A stretch of DNA of 64,000 nt from Pseudomonadota bacterium (GTDB lineage: Bacteria > Desulfobacterota > Desulfobulbia > Desulfobulbales > Desulfocapsaceae), in NCBI GenBank assembly GCA_018817385.1, contig JAHIUA010000068.1, forward strand, positions 1 through 64,000, given 5' to 3'. Position 1 is the stretch's first letter, and each line of letters starts with the position of its first letter. The notes under the pieces are model-generated. The model saw only the letters and a list, made by a program, of their open reading frames with translations, was not told the origin of the DNA and searched no databases. Position numbers and translations under genes: made by a program. Shown in pieces: positions 9,430-18,946 of the stretch.

Positions 9430-11442
9430 ATGAAAGCTATAGTTCTTGCCTACCATTCCATAGGTTGTATCGGTATCGATAAGTTAATTGAAGCCGGGTT
9501 TGAAATTCAGGCCGTTTTTACCCATCCCGATGATCCCAATGAAAACACTTGGTTCGATTCGGTTGCTGAACGGGCCGCTCTCCATGATCTTCCTGTTTTC
9601 GCACCTGAAAATATCAATCACCCCCTCTGGGTGGAAAAGATCAAGGCCATGCGGCCTGACATTATTTTTTCTTTTTACTATCGGAATATGGTGGGCAGAG
9701 AGGTCTTGGCCATACCTGCACAGGGCTGTTTGAACCTTCATGGCTCCCTGTTACCCGTTTATCGTGGACGTTGTCCAGTCAACTGGGTACTGGTCCATGG
9801 TGAGGAAAAGACTGGGGTTACCCTCCATTACATGACCCCGCAGCCAGATGACGGTGATATTGTCGGTCAGGAAGTGGTGTCCATTAGCCGGGACGATACG
9901 GCACTTACCCTCCATCGAAAAATTGCTGCTGCCAGTGGTAAGCTATTGGAGACGGTGTTATCAGGCATTCAAGATGGGAGTGCCGCCCGTACGCCTCAGG
10001 AGCACTCGCTTGCCACCTACTTTGGCGGCCGTAAACCCGCTGACGGTGAGATAGACTGGACAAAAAGTGCTGAAGAAATCCGAAATCTTGTTCGAGCGGT
10101 TACCAGGCCCTATCCGGGGGCGTTCAGTTATCTGGGGACGAGAAAGGCAGTGTTCTGGCATGTAGAGACCTTGAATGATAATCAAGGAGCAAAGCCGGGT
10201 ATGGTTATCTCGGACGCCCCCTTTATTGTAGCCTGTGGTAAAGGAGCCGTGGAGATCAAATCCGGACAGGCAGGTGATAACGGATTGATGCTCAGCGGCA
10301 GGCACCTGGTTTCTGCCATGTCGCTGGTCAAAGGCATGCAGCTTGGTCCTGATGTAAAAAAGAAGCTTGCCGCCCGCCGTAAAAAATCTGTCCTTATCCT
10401 TGGTGCCGATGGTTTTATCGGCAGCCATCTCTCTGAGTACCTCCTTGATACCGGACGCTACGAGGTGCATGGGATGGATCTTGGTTCTCACTATATCAGA
10501 CATCTCCTGGGGCATCCCAATTTTCATTTTTTCGAAGGGGATATCTCGATTCAGAGAGAATGGATTGAATATCATGTACGGAAATGTGACATTGTTCTCC
10601 CCCTGGTTGCCATTGCCACCCCAGCAGAGTACACCAAAAACCCTCTCCGGGTTTTTGAACTCGATTTCGAGGAAAACCTGCGTATCGTTCGCTACTGTGC
10701 CAAGTATGGCAAACGGGTCCTCTTTCCCTCGACCTCGGAGGTCTATGGGATGTGCCAGGACACCAATTTCGATGAAGACAGCTCGCAACTGGTCCTTGGA
10801 CCTATCCGCAAGCAGCGATGGATTTATTCCTGTTCCAAACAGTTGATGGATCGGGTGATCTGGGCCTATGGTTCTACCAAGGGACTCGATTTCACCCTGT
10901 TTAGACCCTTTAACTGGGTCGGCTCACGCCTGGACAGTCTGGCCTCTGCTCGGATAGGCTCTTCCCGGGCCATTACCCAGCTTATCCTCAACCTGGCCGA
11001 GGGAACTCCCATTCAGTTAGTGGATGGAGGATACCAGAAACGCTGTTTTACCGATGTGAAAGATGGTATAGACTGTCTTTATCGTATCATCGAGAACAAG
11101 GAGAATATCTGCGACTCTGGAATATTTAACATTGGCAACCCGTATAATGAGGCATCAATCCGTTCTTTAGCAGAAATTTTGGTGGAGAAGTTTAAACAAC
11201 ATCCCCTTGCTCATAAATTTCCCCCCTTTGCCGGAATGAGAGAGGTGGAAAGTCGGACCTTTTACGGGAAGGGCTATGAGGACGTCAATTTCAGGAAACC
11301 TTCCATTAAGAAGGCAGAAAAACTGCTGGGCTGGAAGCCCACTGTGTCTCTGGAACAATCTGTTGAAGAGACCCTGGATTTTTTCCTGAAACAGGCAGTC
11401 GACACCGGAGAGTTTGAGATCAGTCACAAAGATGATTTCTGA
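9430..11442 (+). CDS. arnA: Bifunctional ArnA: UDP-GlcA decarboxylase / UDP-Ara4N formyltransferase
   Basis: ArnA makes UDP-4-keto-arabinose from UDP-glucuronic acid (C-terminal half) and N-formylates UDP-Ara4N with 10-formyl-tetrahydrofolate (N-terminal half). Both halves are present in 670 residues. The formyltransferase catalytic set sits at the same numbers as E. coli: Asn102 and His104 in LNLHGSLLP and Asp140 in DDGD. The decarboxylase shows the nucleotide-binding [10 protein letters not shown], the catalytic Glu in STSEVYG, the Tyr-x3-Lys pair in YSCSKQ and the Arg of [10 protein letters not shown] start it at ATG 9430; the frame is open upstream to 9118 but that part overlaps arnC and has no counterpart in ArnA. 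Confidence 0.96.
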   Translation: MKAIVLAYHSIGCIGIDKLIEAGFEIQAVFTHPDDPNENTWFDSVAERAALHDLPVFAPENINHPLWVEKIKAMRPDIIFSFYYRNMVGREVLAIPAQGCLNLHGSLLPVYRGRCPVNWVLVHGEEKTGVTLHYMTPQPDDGDIVGQEVVSISRDDTALTLHRKIAAASGKLLETVLSGIQDGSAARTPQEHSLATYFGGRKPADGEIDWTKSAEEIRNLVRAVTRPYPGAFSYLGTRKAVFWHVETLNDNQGAKPGMVISDAPFIVACGKGAVEIKSGQAGDNGLMLSGRHLVSAMSLVKGMQLGPDVKKKLAARRKKSVLILGADGFIGSHLSEYLLDTGRYEVHGMDLGSHYIRHLLGHPNFHFFEGDISIQREWIEYHVRKCDIVLPLVAIATPAEYTKNPLRVFELDFEENLRIVRYCAKYGKRVLFPSTSEVYGMCQDTNFDEDSSQLVLGPIRKQRWIYSCSKQLMDRVIWAYGSTKGLDFTLFRPFNWVGSRLDSLASARIGSSRAITQLILNLAEGTPIQLVDGGYQKRCFTDVKDGIDCLYRIIENKENICDSGIFNIGNPYNEASIRSLAEILVEKFKQHPLAHKFPPFAGMREVESRTFYGKGYEDVNFRKPSIKKAEKLLGWKPTVSLEQSVEETLDFFLKQAVDTGEFEISHKDDF

Positions 11443-11460
11443 TACCGGTTCAGATAGCTG

Positions 11461-12348
11461 ATGCAAAAAATCGGTTTGCGCATCGATGTTGATACCCTGC
11501 GGGGAACACAACTGGGAGTCCCTGAACTTTGTCGACTGTTGGCAGAATATAATATAAAGGCCTCTTTTTTCTTCAGCGTCGGTCCCGACAATATGGGCAG
11601 GCACCTCTGGCGCTTGCTGCGCCCCTCGTTTGTGGTCAAGATGCTGCGGACCAAAGCGGCGAGCCTTTATGGGTGGGACATCCTCCTGAAAGGGACTTTT
11701 TGGAGAGGGCCCTCTATTGGCAAAGGCGGTGCGGCGGCCATCCTCCAGGCAGCAGTTGAGGGGCATGAAATAGGGGTTCATGCCTGGGATCATCATGGCT
11801 GGCAGGCCGGTGTTGACAACTGGTCGACTGCCCAGGTGCAAACCCTGCTCGAGAAGGCCGGAGATGTCTTACAGCAACTCACAGGAAAGTCCCCTGTCTC
11901 TTCCGCAGCTCCTGCCTGGCGGTGTACCGACCATGTCCTCCTGGCCAAGGAAAAATTCAATTTTTCCTATAGTTCTGATTGTCGTGGTTACTCGGTTTTT
12001 ATTCCAGAAATAGGTGGCAAGCGCCTCCATACACCACAGATCCCCACCACCTTGCCGACCTATGATGAACTCATAGGCAGTCAAGGCGTGACAGATACAA
12101 ACTATAATGATCGCCTGTTGTCATTTGTCCAGCCAGGACAACTCAATATCCTTACAATCCATGCCGAAGTTGAAGGCATAGTCTGCCATTCGCTGTTTCG
12201 ACGATTTCTGGAGAAGGCCCGTGATGAGGGATACAGCTTTTGTCCTCTTGGTGATTTCGTTGCCAATGCAACAGAACCTTTGCCTTCAGGAAAGGTGGTC
12301 TCAAATGAAATTCCGGGGAGAGACGGCTGGATATCGATCCAAAGATAA
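11461..12348 (+). CDS. arnD: Ara4FN-undecaprenol deformylase ArnD
   Basis: ArnD is a polysaccharide-deacetylase-fold (NodB-like) metal enzyme that removes the formyl group from undecaprenyl-phosphate-Ara4FN, making the sugar donor irreversible. The 295 residues equal the usual length. The metal-binding Asp pair in RIDVDT, the motif HEIGVHAWDHHGWQ and the later ILTIHAEVEG with its catalytic His are visible. It lies 18 bases after arnA and 92 bases before arnT, in the same order as enterobacterial arn operons. Confidence 0.93.
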   Translation: MQKIGLRIDVDTLRGTQLGVPELCRLLAEYNIKASFFFSVGPDNMGRHLWRLLRPSFVVKMLRTKAASLYGWDILLKGTFWRGPSIGKGGAAAILQAAVEGHEIGVHAWDHHGWQAGVDNWSTAQVQTLLEKAGDVLQQLTGKSPVSSAAPAWRCTDHVLLAKEKFNFSYSSDCRGYSVFIPEIGGKRLHTPQIPTTLPTYDELIGSQGVTDTNYNDRLLSFVQPGQLNILTIHAEVEGIVCHSLFRRFLEKARDEGYSFCPLGDFVANATEPLPSGKVVSNEIPGRDGWISIQR

Positions 12349-12440
12349 TTATGATTCCTCCAGCATATATTGGCCAGGGAAGCTTCTCTGGTCGCAAGGC
12401 GCCAGCAAATTGATAGAACTTCGATAAACTGTTACGAATA

Positions 12441-14150
12441 ATGATCCAATCTCAAGGGAAATCAGTGATGCTGAAGTGGATGCCTTTCCTGGCATTGTTC
12501 CTCTTTATTGTCCTTTATATTCTGCCTCTCGGCAGCAAGCCTCTCTTCATGCCCGATGAGACCCGCTATGGCGAGATTGCGCGGGAGATGGTGGCAACGG
12601 ATGATTGGATCGTCCCTCGCCTGGACGGTCTGCGCTACTTTGAAAAACCGATCATGGGCCACTGGCTGAATGCCCTCTCGCTTATGGCTTTTGGTGAAAC
12701 AGAGTTTGGTGTCCGTTTTCCCACTGCGCTGTTCACTGGTCTCACCGGATTTTTTGTCTTCTGTTTTGCCAGACGAAAAAGAGGTCTGATAACAGGAGGG
12801 CTGGCCACTGTCATCTATCTCAGCTTTACCCAGGTCTATATTATGGGTACTGTGGCCCTTCTCGACGCCATCCTCACCTTTTTTCTCACTGGAGGACTCT
12901 TTTTCTTTTTTTTGTATAGTGAGGCAAGATCTCGGGCCGGGCAACGAGGCTATCTGTTTTTCTTTGGTCTCTTCTGTGGTTGCGCCTTTCTTACCAAAGG
13001 CTTTCTTGCCTTGGCCATCCCTGTTATTGTCGCTGTTCCCTATATGCTCTTGCAGAAACGGTTCAGAGATCTTTTTCTCCAGCTTCCCTTAATCCCTATT
13101 GTCTCAGCCCTGCTGGTTATTGGACCATGGGCATTTTTTATTCATCGGGCAGAACCCGATTTCTGGCATTATTTTTTCTGGGTGGAACATATCCAGCGTT
13201 TTACCGGGGCCGCTGCAGGACAACATCCGCAGCCATTCTGGTTTTATCTGCCTGTTCTTTTGCTGGGGGCATTTCCCTGGACAGTTTTTTTACCGCTCCT
13301 CTTCATCGGCGGAAATTGGACAAGAACAGATAGAGGGGAAACTCAGTTCCTCTGGCTGTGGTTGTTCCTCCCTATCTTTTTCTTCTCCCTTTCTAGCGGG
13401 AAATTAGCCACCTACATCCTGCCTTGTTTTGCACCGCTGGCCATCCTTTTAGGGAAAAAAATTGGAGCTGATTTCCTCACAATGAACAAATGGTGGTCCA
13501 GAAGTTCTTTCCTCCTGGCATTGCTATTTTTTCTGATCCTTGGCGTGCTTTTTCTTTTCCCGCTGTTTACAAAAGAGACAATTATTTATGCGCTTGATGA
13601 ACAGAAGAAGCTTTATCTGCTATATGCCACTCTCGTGATCAGCAGTCTGGCCATGGGAGGGGCCTGCATTTTCCAAAAGGCAAAGAGAATCCCCCTTTTT
13701 GTCTTCGCCTCTTGTCTTCCTCTTTTGATGAGTAATTTTCTCCTGCCCCAGGAACTCTTCCGTTCTAAAGCACCAGGGGATTTCCTCTCTAGATTTGAGG
13801 ATCGGGTGGATGAAAAGAGTATTCTTGTTTCTCATGATGATCCCCTGCGTGAAGTATGCTGGTATTTCAAGCGTAACGATGTCTCCATATTTGTGGCCCC
13901 AGGCGAAGTTCGTTACGGCACATCCTATGTTGATGCCAGAGATCGTCTGATTATGGATCATGCCGCTACTCCACCGGCAGGACTTGATGAATTTATCCAA
14001 TTTGTTGAAAAATGGAACAAAAAAAACAGGACAGTAGTCCTTGTGGTCCCCGAGTTTATCTACACTCTGTACCGAAAATTGAATGCTATTCCGGAACCTG
14101 ATCGCTTAGAAAGCAATGGTAAATTTGTGTTTGCTGAATTTTTGCCCTAA
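12441..14150 (+). CDS. arnT: Lipid A Ara4N transferase ArnT (GT39/PMT-like)
   Basis: ArnT is a polytopic inner-membrane glycosyltransferase that transfers Ara4N from undecaprenyl phosphate to lipid A phosphates at the periplasmic face, lowering negative charge and binding of cationic peptides. The 569 residues show about a dozen hydrophobic helices and the diagnostic N-terminal strings PDETRYGEIAREM, LRYFEKPIMGHW and the WHYFFWVEHIQRF loop, with a soluble C-terminal domain. A second in-frame ATG at 12468 with AAGGGA upstream is an equally good start and would match E. coli length better. It ends the operon; arnE/arnF flippase genes do not follow. Confidence 0.94.
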   Translation: MIQSQGKSVMLKWMPFLALFLFIVLYILPLGSKPLFMPDETRYGEIAREMVATDDWIVPRLDGLRYFEKPIMGHWLNALSLMAFGETEFGVRFPTALFTGLTGFFVFCFARRKRGLITGGLATVIYLSFTQVYIMGTVALLDAILTFFLTGGLFFFFLYSEARSRAGQRGYLFFFGLFCGCAFLTKGFLALAIPVIVAVPYMLLQKRFRDLFLQLPLIPIVSALLVIGPWAFFIHRAEPDFWHYFFWVEHIQRFTGAAAGQHPQPFWFYLPVLLLGAFPWTVFLPLLFIGGNWTRTDRGETQFLWLWLFLPIFFFSLSSGKLATYILPCFAPLAILLGKKIGADFLTMNKWWSRSSFLLALLFFLILGVLFLFPLFTKETIIYALDEQKKLYLLYATLVISSLAMGGACIFQKAKRIPLFVFASCLPLLMSNFLLPQELFRSKAPGDFLSRFEDRVDEKSILVSHDDPLREVCWYFKRNDVSIFVAPGEVRYGTSYVDARDRLIMDHAATPPAGLDEFIQFVEKWNKKNRTVVLVVPEFIYTLYRKLNAIPEPDRLESNGKFVFAEFLP

Positions 14151-14221
14151 CCGATTGTTTGTCTCATCCTTGGGTTTGGAAGGGGAGGGAAGTGCTGGGT
14201 GGGGATCTAATTGATAAGCAC

Positions 14222-14262
14222 AAAAAAAAGGCCCTTTGTCGTAACGACAAAGGGCCTTTTTT
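14222..14262. terminator. Bidirectional intrinsic terminator between arnT and the Mo-enzyme operon
   Basis: A long GC-rich stem (AAGGCCCTTTGTCGT paired with ACGACAAAGGGCCTT) has an A-run on the left and a T-run on the right, so it can end transcription of arnT (plus strand) and of the convergent ferredoxin gene (minus strand). Confidence 0.9.
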
Positions 14263-14285
14263 GGGTAGTCTTCTGACTCTACTAA

Positions 14286-15095
14286 TTACTTACTGTTCTC
14301 ATTATCAGAGAGACCTTTGACAAGCATGGCACCGGCCAATCCGAGGATGCCGAGGTCTTTTGCTTTTCTCATCGCCGGTTTCACCATGGAAGCCATCATG
14401 GCGCGGCGTTTAACGCTGCCCATGTCTGCCATTTCCGGGGTGTAATCAGCAAAGAGAAGTCCCATATCCCTCTTGTTTCCATAGTAGCGGGAGTTGGTGC
14501 CGAGATGTCCGCCTTTCGGTTCCAGTCCCTTGGCACCCTTTTTGACGTACTGAGAAACCTCTGAGTTGGGATCGGAGAGGTCACCAAAGATCCGGGCGTT
14601 GGTGATACAGGTCTGAACACACGCAGGAATAAGTCCTGCTTCGACACGAGGTTTACAGTAAGTACATTTGTCTACCTTTCCCTCACTGTTGTCATCGGCG
14701 AGATCGGGGTTGACATAACGGGCACCGTAGGGGCATGCATCGGCACAGGCTCCGCAACCAATGCAGCGTTCTTTATCAACCTGGACGCTGCCATCAAAGG
14801 GATCTTTCCACGTTGCCGCCACTTCCATGGTCTTGGTTTTTCCGCTTTTGTAGTCGGTAAAAGTCATCTCCACCGGATCAGCAGGGCACTCATCAACACA
14901 AGGCGGTTTATCGCAGTGGTTGCAGAGTCCTGGATAGTAGGTAGAAGCCATGCCGTCAGCTGTCATGGTTGGGCCTAGACGTTTGACCCAGTTACGCTGA
15001 TAGGGAACTGGAACTTCCCACTCTGCCCGACAGGCAATGGTGCAGGCGTGACAACCCACACATCGTTCCAGATCTATGATCATTCCATATTGCAT
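14286..15095 (-). CDS. Four-cluster ferredoxin subunit of molybdopterin oxidoreductase (PsrB/PhsB/DmsB-like)
   Basis: This 269-residue electron-transfer subunit carries 16 cysteines in four groups (12/15/18/22, 58/61/66/70, 111/114/117/121, 144/147/159/163), the layout of the DmsB/PsrB/TtrB family with four [4Fe-4S] clusters. It passes electrons between the quinone or cytochrome pool and the molybdopterin subunit encoded 36 bases upstream. It has no signal peptide; partners of this type are exported with the Tat-signal-bearing large subunit. The C-terminus (about 244-262) is short and hydrophobic and might touch the membrane. The start has a clear AGGAGGA site. A PsrC/NrfD-type membrane subunit does not follow; the next thing is the terminator. 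Confidence 0.92.
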   Translation of the reverse strand: MQYGMIIDLERCVGCHACTIACRAEWEVPVPYQRNWVKRLGPTMTADGMASTYYPGLCNHCDKPPCVDECPADPVEMTFTDYKSGKTKTMEVAATWKDPFDGSVQVDKERCIGCGACADACPYGARYVNPDLADDNSEGKVDKCTYCKPRVEAGLIPACVQTCITNARIFGDLSDPNSEVSQYVKKGAKGLEPKGGHLGTNSRYYGNKRDMGLLFADYTPEMADMGSVKRRAMMASMVKPAMRKAKDLGILGLAGAMLVKGLSDNENSK

Positions 15096-15131
15096 CGAAT
15101 ATATCCTCCTGAAAAGAGCTTAAAGATGGGA

Positions 15132-17372
15132 TCAGGCTGGAATGTCCAGAACCTTTCCATTTTTAATCAGTTTAACAAAGTTATTTCTCATTCCATTACA
15201 GCCGGTTTCAGGATCAATAGCCAGCTTGGTAATAAGGCTCTGATCATCAACACCAGCGCCAACACCGATGGTCAACAGGGGATTGGCACTGCCATAGCCA
15301 TGATACATGTATACACAGTCCTTCCTGATACCTGGTGTTACCTTGACAGTTGTCGTTGTAAGAGCCTTCACTCCATCGCTGTTCACAAGACCAACGACGT
15401 CTCCGTCAATAAGACCGAGATTCGCCGCAACCTGGTCGTTTACCCAGACTGGATTGTCAGGCATGGCATTGTGCAGCCATACGTTATTCTGACTCCTGTT
15501 AAAGGTATGTACCGGCGCACGACCGTACAGCAGTCGGGCAAAACCCTTGGGAGGCTGGTCTACTGGCTTGTAGGTTGGTACACCGGGATGGCCTGCATCT
15601 TCGATATCTTCATTATAGAGAAGAACGGTAAAATCTTCCGGGACTCCGTAGGGATCTTTTCCGGGCTGGATGTGAATGCCATCCGCTGCCTTGAGTTTCT
15701 CGATGGAGAGGTCGACAGACGCCAGGTCCTTCTCAACCATTTCTTCGATGGTTTTGACAGGGATCTTGGCCTCATGGCCCATGCGCTTGGCAATCTCGTT
15801 GGTGATATATATCTGATCCTTACGCTCAAACATGGCAGGAATAAAAGGCATACGAGCAGAGATATACTGCTGGTGCTCTTTGGAGAAATCCCACTGCGTT
15901 CCTGTTTTGATATAATCGAAACGCTCAAGGTAGCTGGATTCGGGGAGCAGGATGTCGGCCCACATAGTGACGTCGGTGGGCATGACATCGACACACATGA
16001 CAAAATCCATGGCGCGGAAAAGATCTTTCATCTTCTCCTGACCGGGAATGGTCTGCAGAGGATTTTGGCCCCAGACGACACAACTCTTGATCGGATATGG
16101 CTTGCCGCTAATGGCGCAGTCACGAATCAGCTCAGTGGGGGTTCCTGGAGGATTGAAGGCATAAACCTTTTCATCTTCCTCGTGATCAAAATTCAGGTCA
16201 TATTTGTGACCATGATCTTCTTTGGCCCAACTGGTTCCCTTCACCTTTGGTCCCTTGGCAGGCACCCAGCCACCCTTGACAAAGTAAGCGCCCAGAATAC
16301 CAGTCAGGCAGGCCAAGGCACGTTGGCGTTGGAAGTCGTTCCCGTACCAGGATACGTGCCGACCAGGGTGGATCGCGACATGAGGGGCATTGGTGGCAAG
16401 CATTTCAGCAACTTCTTTGATCTGCTCAGCTGGGATGTCGCACTCTTTGGCAGCCTTTTCCAGGGTCCACTCGGAGATGGCCGCAGCGAACTCCTCAAAA
16501 CCTTCGGTATGGTCTTCAACGAATGCCTTGTCGTATTTGTTGTTTTTGACAAGGTAGTTGGCGATGGCCAGTATGTAGGCAGTATCGGTACCGGGCTTGA
16601 TTTGTACCCAGATATCAGCCTTGGCAGCAGATGCAGAAAAACGGGGATCAGCAACGATCAGTTTAGCGCCGTTTTGCAGACCCTGAATATAGGCTTTGAT
16701 GTGAGAGACATGGATATTCTCACCAAGATGGTCTCCAATGAAAAAGAGGACCTTGGTATTGGGCATGTCGATTTTCTCACCAGGGGCCTTGCCAATGGTG
16801 GCAACATAGGCAGCATCACGGATACCACGACACTGGAAGAAAGATGCCTCACTGACATTGTGGGTTCCCACAGCACGCTCGAAGTAGTGCATGGGATACT
16901 TGGCAGAAGAACCATGGGGAAAAACGCAGATGCCCTGGGCACCATATTGATCGACAGTGCTTTTCAGCTTTGAGCCACACTCGTCCAAGGCCTCTTGCCA
17001 GGAAATTCGTTTCCATTTTGGGGCGCCACGCTCACCCACATTTTTCATGGGGTATTTCAAACGATCTATGTCGTAGAGGAGCTTGACACCAGCATTGCCG
17101 CGGGCACAAATTGAGGTACCGTTGTCAATGGATTTGGGGTTTCCTTCCAGTTTCATCAGGCGGCCGTCACGGACCTTACCGACCAGCTGGCAGCGCCAGA
17201 AACACATTTCGCAGATTCCGCCAACTACGGTCTGGTCGCCGTTGGTTCCTTTGGCGTCAAGTGGAGCCTTGGTGACACCGGTGCTTGCGGAAACAACCTT
17301 GGACAGTGGAACCGAGGCTGCTGCCAGGGATGCTGTCTGAAGGAATTTACGTCTCGTTAGGTTGAAAGCCAT
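15132..17372 (-). CDS. Tat-exported molybdopterin oxidoreductase (thiosulfate/polysulfide reductase-like)
   Basis: This 746-residue bis-MGD enzyme of the DMSO-reductase superfamily is the catalytic subunit of a periplasmic respiratory oxidoreductase. A twin-arginine signal (TRRKFLQTASLAAAS) is at the N-terminus. The proximal [4Fe-4S] motif is Cys54-x2-Cys57-x3-Cys61-Cys89, and Cys181 in FFQCRGIRD is the likely Mo ligand. Size and layout fit PhsA/PsrA, so thiosulfate, polysulfide or tetrathionate are the likely substrates, but arsenate or another oxyanion cannot be excluded. ATG 17372 is chosen for its AAGGAGGA site; an upstream start at 17402 lacks one. It overlaps the chaperone gene by 26 bases. 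Many long open frames on the opposite strand here are composition artefacts. Confidence 0.9.
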   Translation of the reverse strand: MAFNLTRRKFLQTASLAAASVPLSKVVSASTGVTKAPLDAKGTNGDQTVVGGICEMCFWRCQLVGKVRDGRLMKLEGNPKSIDNGTSICARGNAGVKLLYDIDRLKYPMKNVGERGAPKWKRISWQEALDECGSKLKSTVDQYGAQGICVFPHGSSAKYPMHYFERAVGTHNVSEASFFQCRGIRDAAYVATIGKAPGEKIDMPNTKVLFFIGDHLGENIHVSHIKAYIQGLQNGAKLIVADPRFSASAAKADIWVQIKPGTDTAYILAIANYLVKNNKYDKAFVEDHTEGFEEFAAAISEWTLEKAAKECDIPAEQIKEVAEMLATNAPHVAIHPGRHVSWYGNDFQRQRALACLTGILGAYFVKGGWVPAKGPKVKGTSWAKEDHGHKYDLNFDHEEDEKVYAFNPPGTPTELIRDCAISGKPYPIKSCVVWGQNPLQTIPGQEKMKDLFRAMDFVMCVDVMPTDVTMWADILLPESSYLERFDYIKTGTQWDFSKEHQQYISARMPFIPAMFERKDQIYITNEIAKRMGHEAKIPVKTIEEMVEKDLASVDLSIEKLKAADGIHIQPGKDPYGVPEDFTVLLYNEDIEDAGHPGVPTYKPVDQPPKGFARLLYGRAPVHTFNRSQNNVWLHNAMPDNPVWVNDQVAANLGLIDGDVVGLVNSDGVKALTTTTVKVTPGIRKDCVYMYHGYGSANPLLTIGVGAGVDDQSLITKLAIDPETGCNGMRNNFVKLIKNGKVLDIPA

Positions 17373-17937
17373 CTTTGTCTTCCTCCTTAGTGAAGAAATC
17401 AATTAACATTACAACCACCCTGAAATAAGGATGATGAGCATCTTTCGTCACCCGGGTATGGAACTGTTGATACCAGGGGCGAAATAGTTTTTTCAGGAAT
17501 TCCTCTTCCCCGGCAAAATCTTTTTCTTCTACCAGAAGTGAAAGAAATTCAAGTTCATGAATAAGATGATCAGGAAGATCTGCGCCTTGGTCCATGGTAA
17601 AGCCTTTTTGCCGGTAAAAGGCCAGTGTGTTACCGGCAAAGGTGCCCTGGAATGATTTGTCCATGTAGACTGAACCGTAGGGAGGAGCAACTACATGGGG
17701 CACACCGTTAATGAAAAGACGGGTATATTCTACCTGTAGATCTTCTATGTAGTCTTTGGCATTGTTGATACTTTTGCGAACCTCGACGCCTTCTTCAATT
17801 CCTCCAAGTGTCCCGAGGAGGTTGTAGAGGACATCGAAAAAATCTTGGTTCATCCAGTCTCCATCAGGATATTGCATACACTGAGCGAGAAATCTATAAA
17901 CAGCGGCAATATCTTGAGAGGTGTCGGGAGATGGCAT
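17347..17937 (-). CDS. TorD/DmsD-family molybdoenzyme chaperone
   Basis: This 196-residue all-helical protein belongs to the TorD/DmsD/NarJ chaperones, which bind the Tat signal of a molybdoenzyme and hold it in the cytoplasm until the cofactor is loaded. The family hallmark EYTRLFINGVPHVVAPPYGS is present around residues 70-90, followed by LIHELEFLSLL. It is the first gene of the operon and overlaps the large-subunit gene by 26 bases, so translation is probably coupled and its client is that enzyme. Confidence 0.93.
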   Translation of the reverse strand: MPSPDTSQDIAAVYRFLAQCMQYPDGDWMNQDFFDVLYNLLGTLGGIEEGVEVRKSINNAKDYIEDLQVEYTRLFINGVPHVVAPPYGSVYMDKSFQGTFAGNTLAFYRQKGFTMDQGADLPDHLIHELEFLSLLVEEKDFAGEEEFLKKLFRPWYQQFHTRVTKDAHHPYFRVVVMLIDFFTKEEDKDGFQPNET

Positions 17938-18946
17938 AGTGAAAATTGGAGAAGTATTGGAGTAACGAGGTGGAATAGAGCCTTTCTCGAGACTTGCTTT
18001 TATCGTGTATTGGTTTTGGCAACCATCCAGGGAAACAGATGTTAACAGGAAACGGAATGATCATAGCCAAATGATTCTTAGTTGTCAATGAAATGCTCAG
18101 CCCTAGCCTTGAAAAATCAGGTAGTTGAGAACCATTTGCATCTGTTTTGGGGTAAATTTGTAGGAGTTTTTTGGAAAATATCAGGGAAGGGAGCAGAGAA
18201 ATATAGTTTAAAAAACAGTTGTGATTGAGCAAAAAAATGTTCTCTTTTGGGTAACGTAGAGAGCATATGTTTTCTATTATTTCGAGTGGTTCAGAATAAT
18301 AAAAATAAAATATTAATTATTTCCGTTGGTTGTTTTTTTATTTTCAATATCGTAACAAGCACTATCTGATTTGGCATTATCAATCACATATGTTAATAAA
18401 TTCAAGTTGTTGTATTTTTGTGGCACCTGTTTTTGGGGGGGGGAGCAGAAGGCCGCTTTTGGAAAAAAAATAAAAATTCTCAGGGGCTCCTTTCCGAAAA
18501 AAAAATGGATAAGAGATGCTATGAAGGGGTTGATTGTTCTTTTCACCTCCAACTCTTTTTGGGAGAAAATCATGCCTATGATAACACACCTGGCCAGTTT
18601 GGAGAGTATGAGACCCATTTTCTATTTCAAACAAGACGTCCCCTGTATCTTTTAGTGGAATACCCTTTTACACACTTTCTTAGCTGGATAAGGTGTCGGG
18701 CGGTGGGGAGAGTGATAAAGAAGTTGTGCTTTTTGGGCTTGAGGTATTTTATTCGTGAACAGAAACAAGAGCGATGTGCTTGTCTCTTTGAGGAGCGGGG
18801 AGCTTCCTGTCTGCCTCTGAGCCACTCTTCCCTGGAGAAGACTCTCTCATTGGTAACTCATCAATAGTGAGGATCTTCTCTGATCCGGGAACTGGCTTGG
18901 CCTGATATTTGATTTCAGTGCCTGGCGAATGGGAATGTCGCGTCGT
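17938..18946. other. 1-kb AT-rich non-coding region upstream of the Mo-enzyme operon
   Basis: I see no recognisable gene in 1009 bases, unusual in this dense window. It must include the promoter of the minus-strand TorD-molybdoenzyme operon. It holds striking homopolymers: nine G at 18435-18443 and two long A-runs near 18464 and 18497. Open frames up to 149 codons cross it (for example 18418-18867, plus) but their products look like no family and are rich in low-complexity residues. A decayed gene, a long untranslated leader or a regulatory RNA are possible. Confidence 0.4.

Noticed and set aside
9961-10788. 275-codon minus-strand frame inside arnA
   Set aside because: Antisense to a confirmed ArnA with no motif; a shadow.
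15048-16973. 641-codon open frame on the plus strand opposite the molybdoenzyme gene
   Set aside because: It lies fully antisense to a gene with clear cofactor motifs and overlaps the ferredoxin start; the product has no recognisable domain. It is a codon-bias shadow.
18421-18436. TGGCAC-N-TTTGG sequence resembling a sigma-54 promoter
   Set aside because: The -12 GC is GG, and it points away from the molybdoenzyme operon toward no gene.
18418-18867. 149-codon plus-strand frame in the 1-kb gap
   Set aside because: Crosses the G9 and A-run homopolymers, product resembles nothing and lacks a ribosome-binding site.
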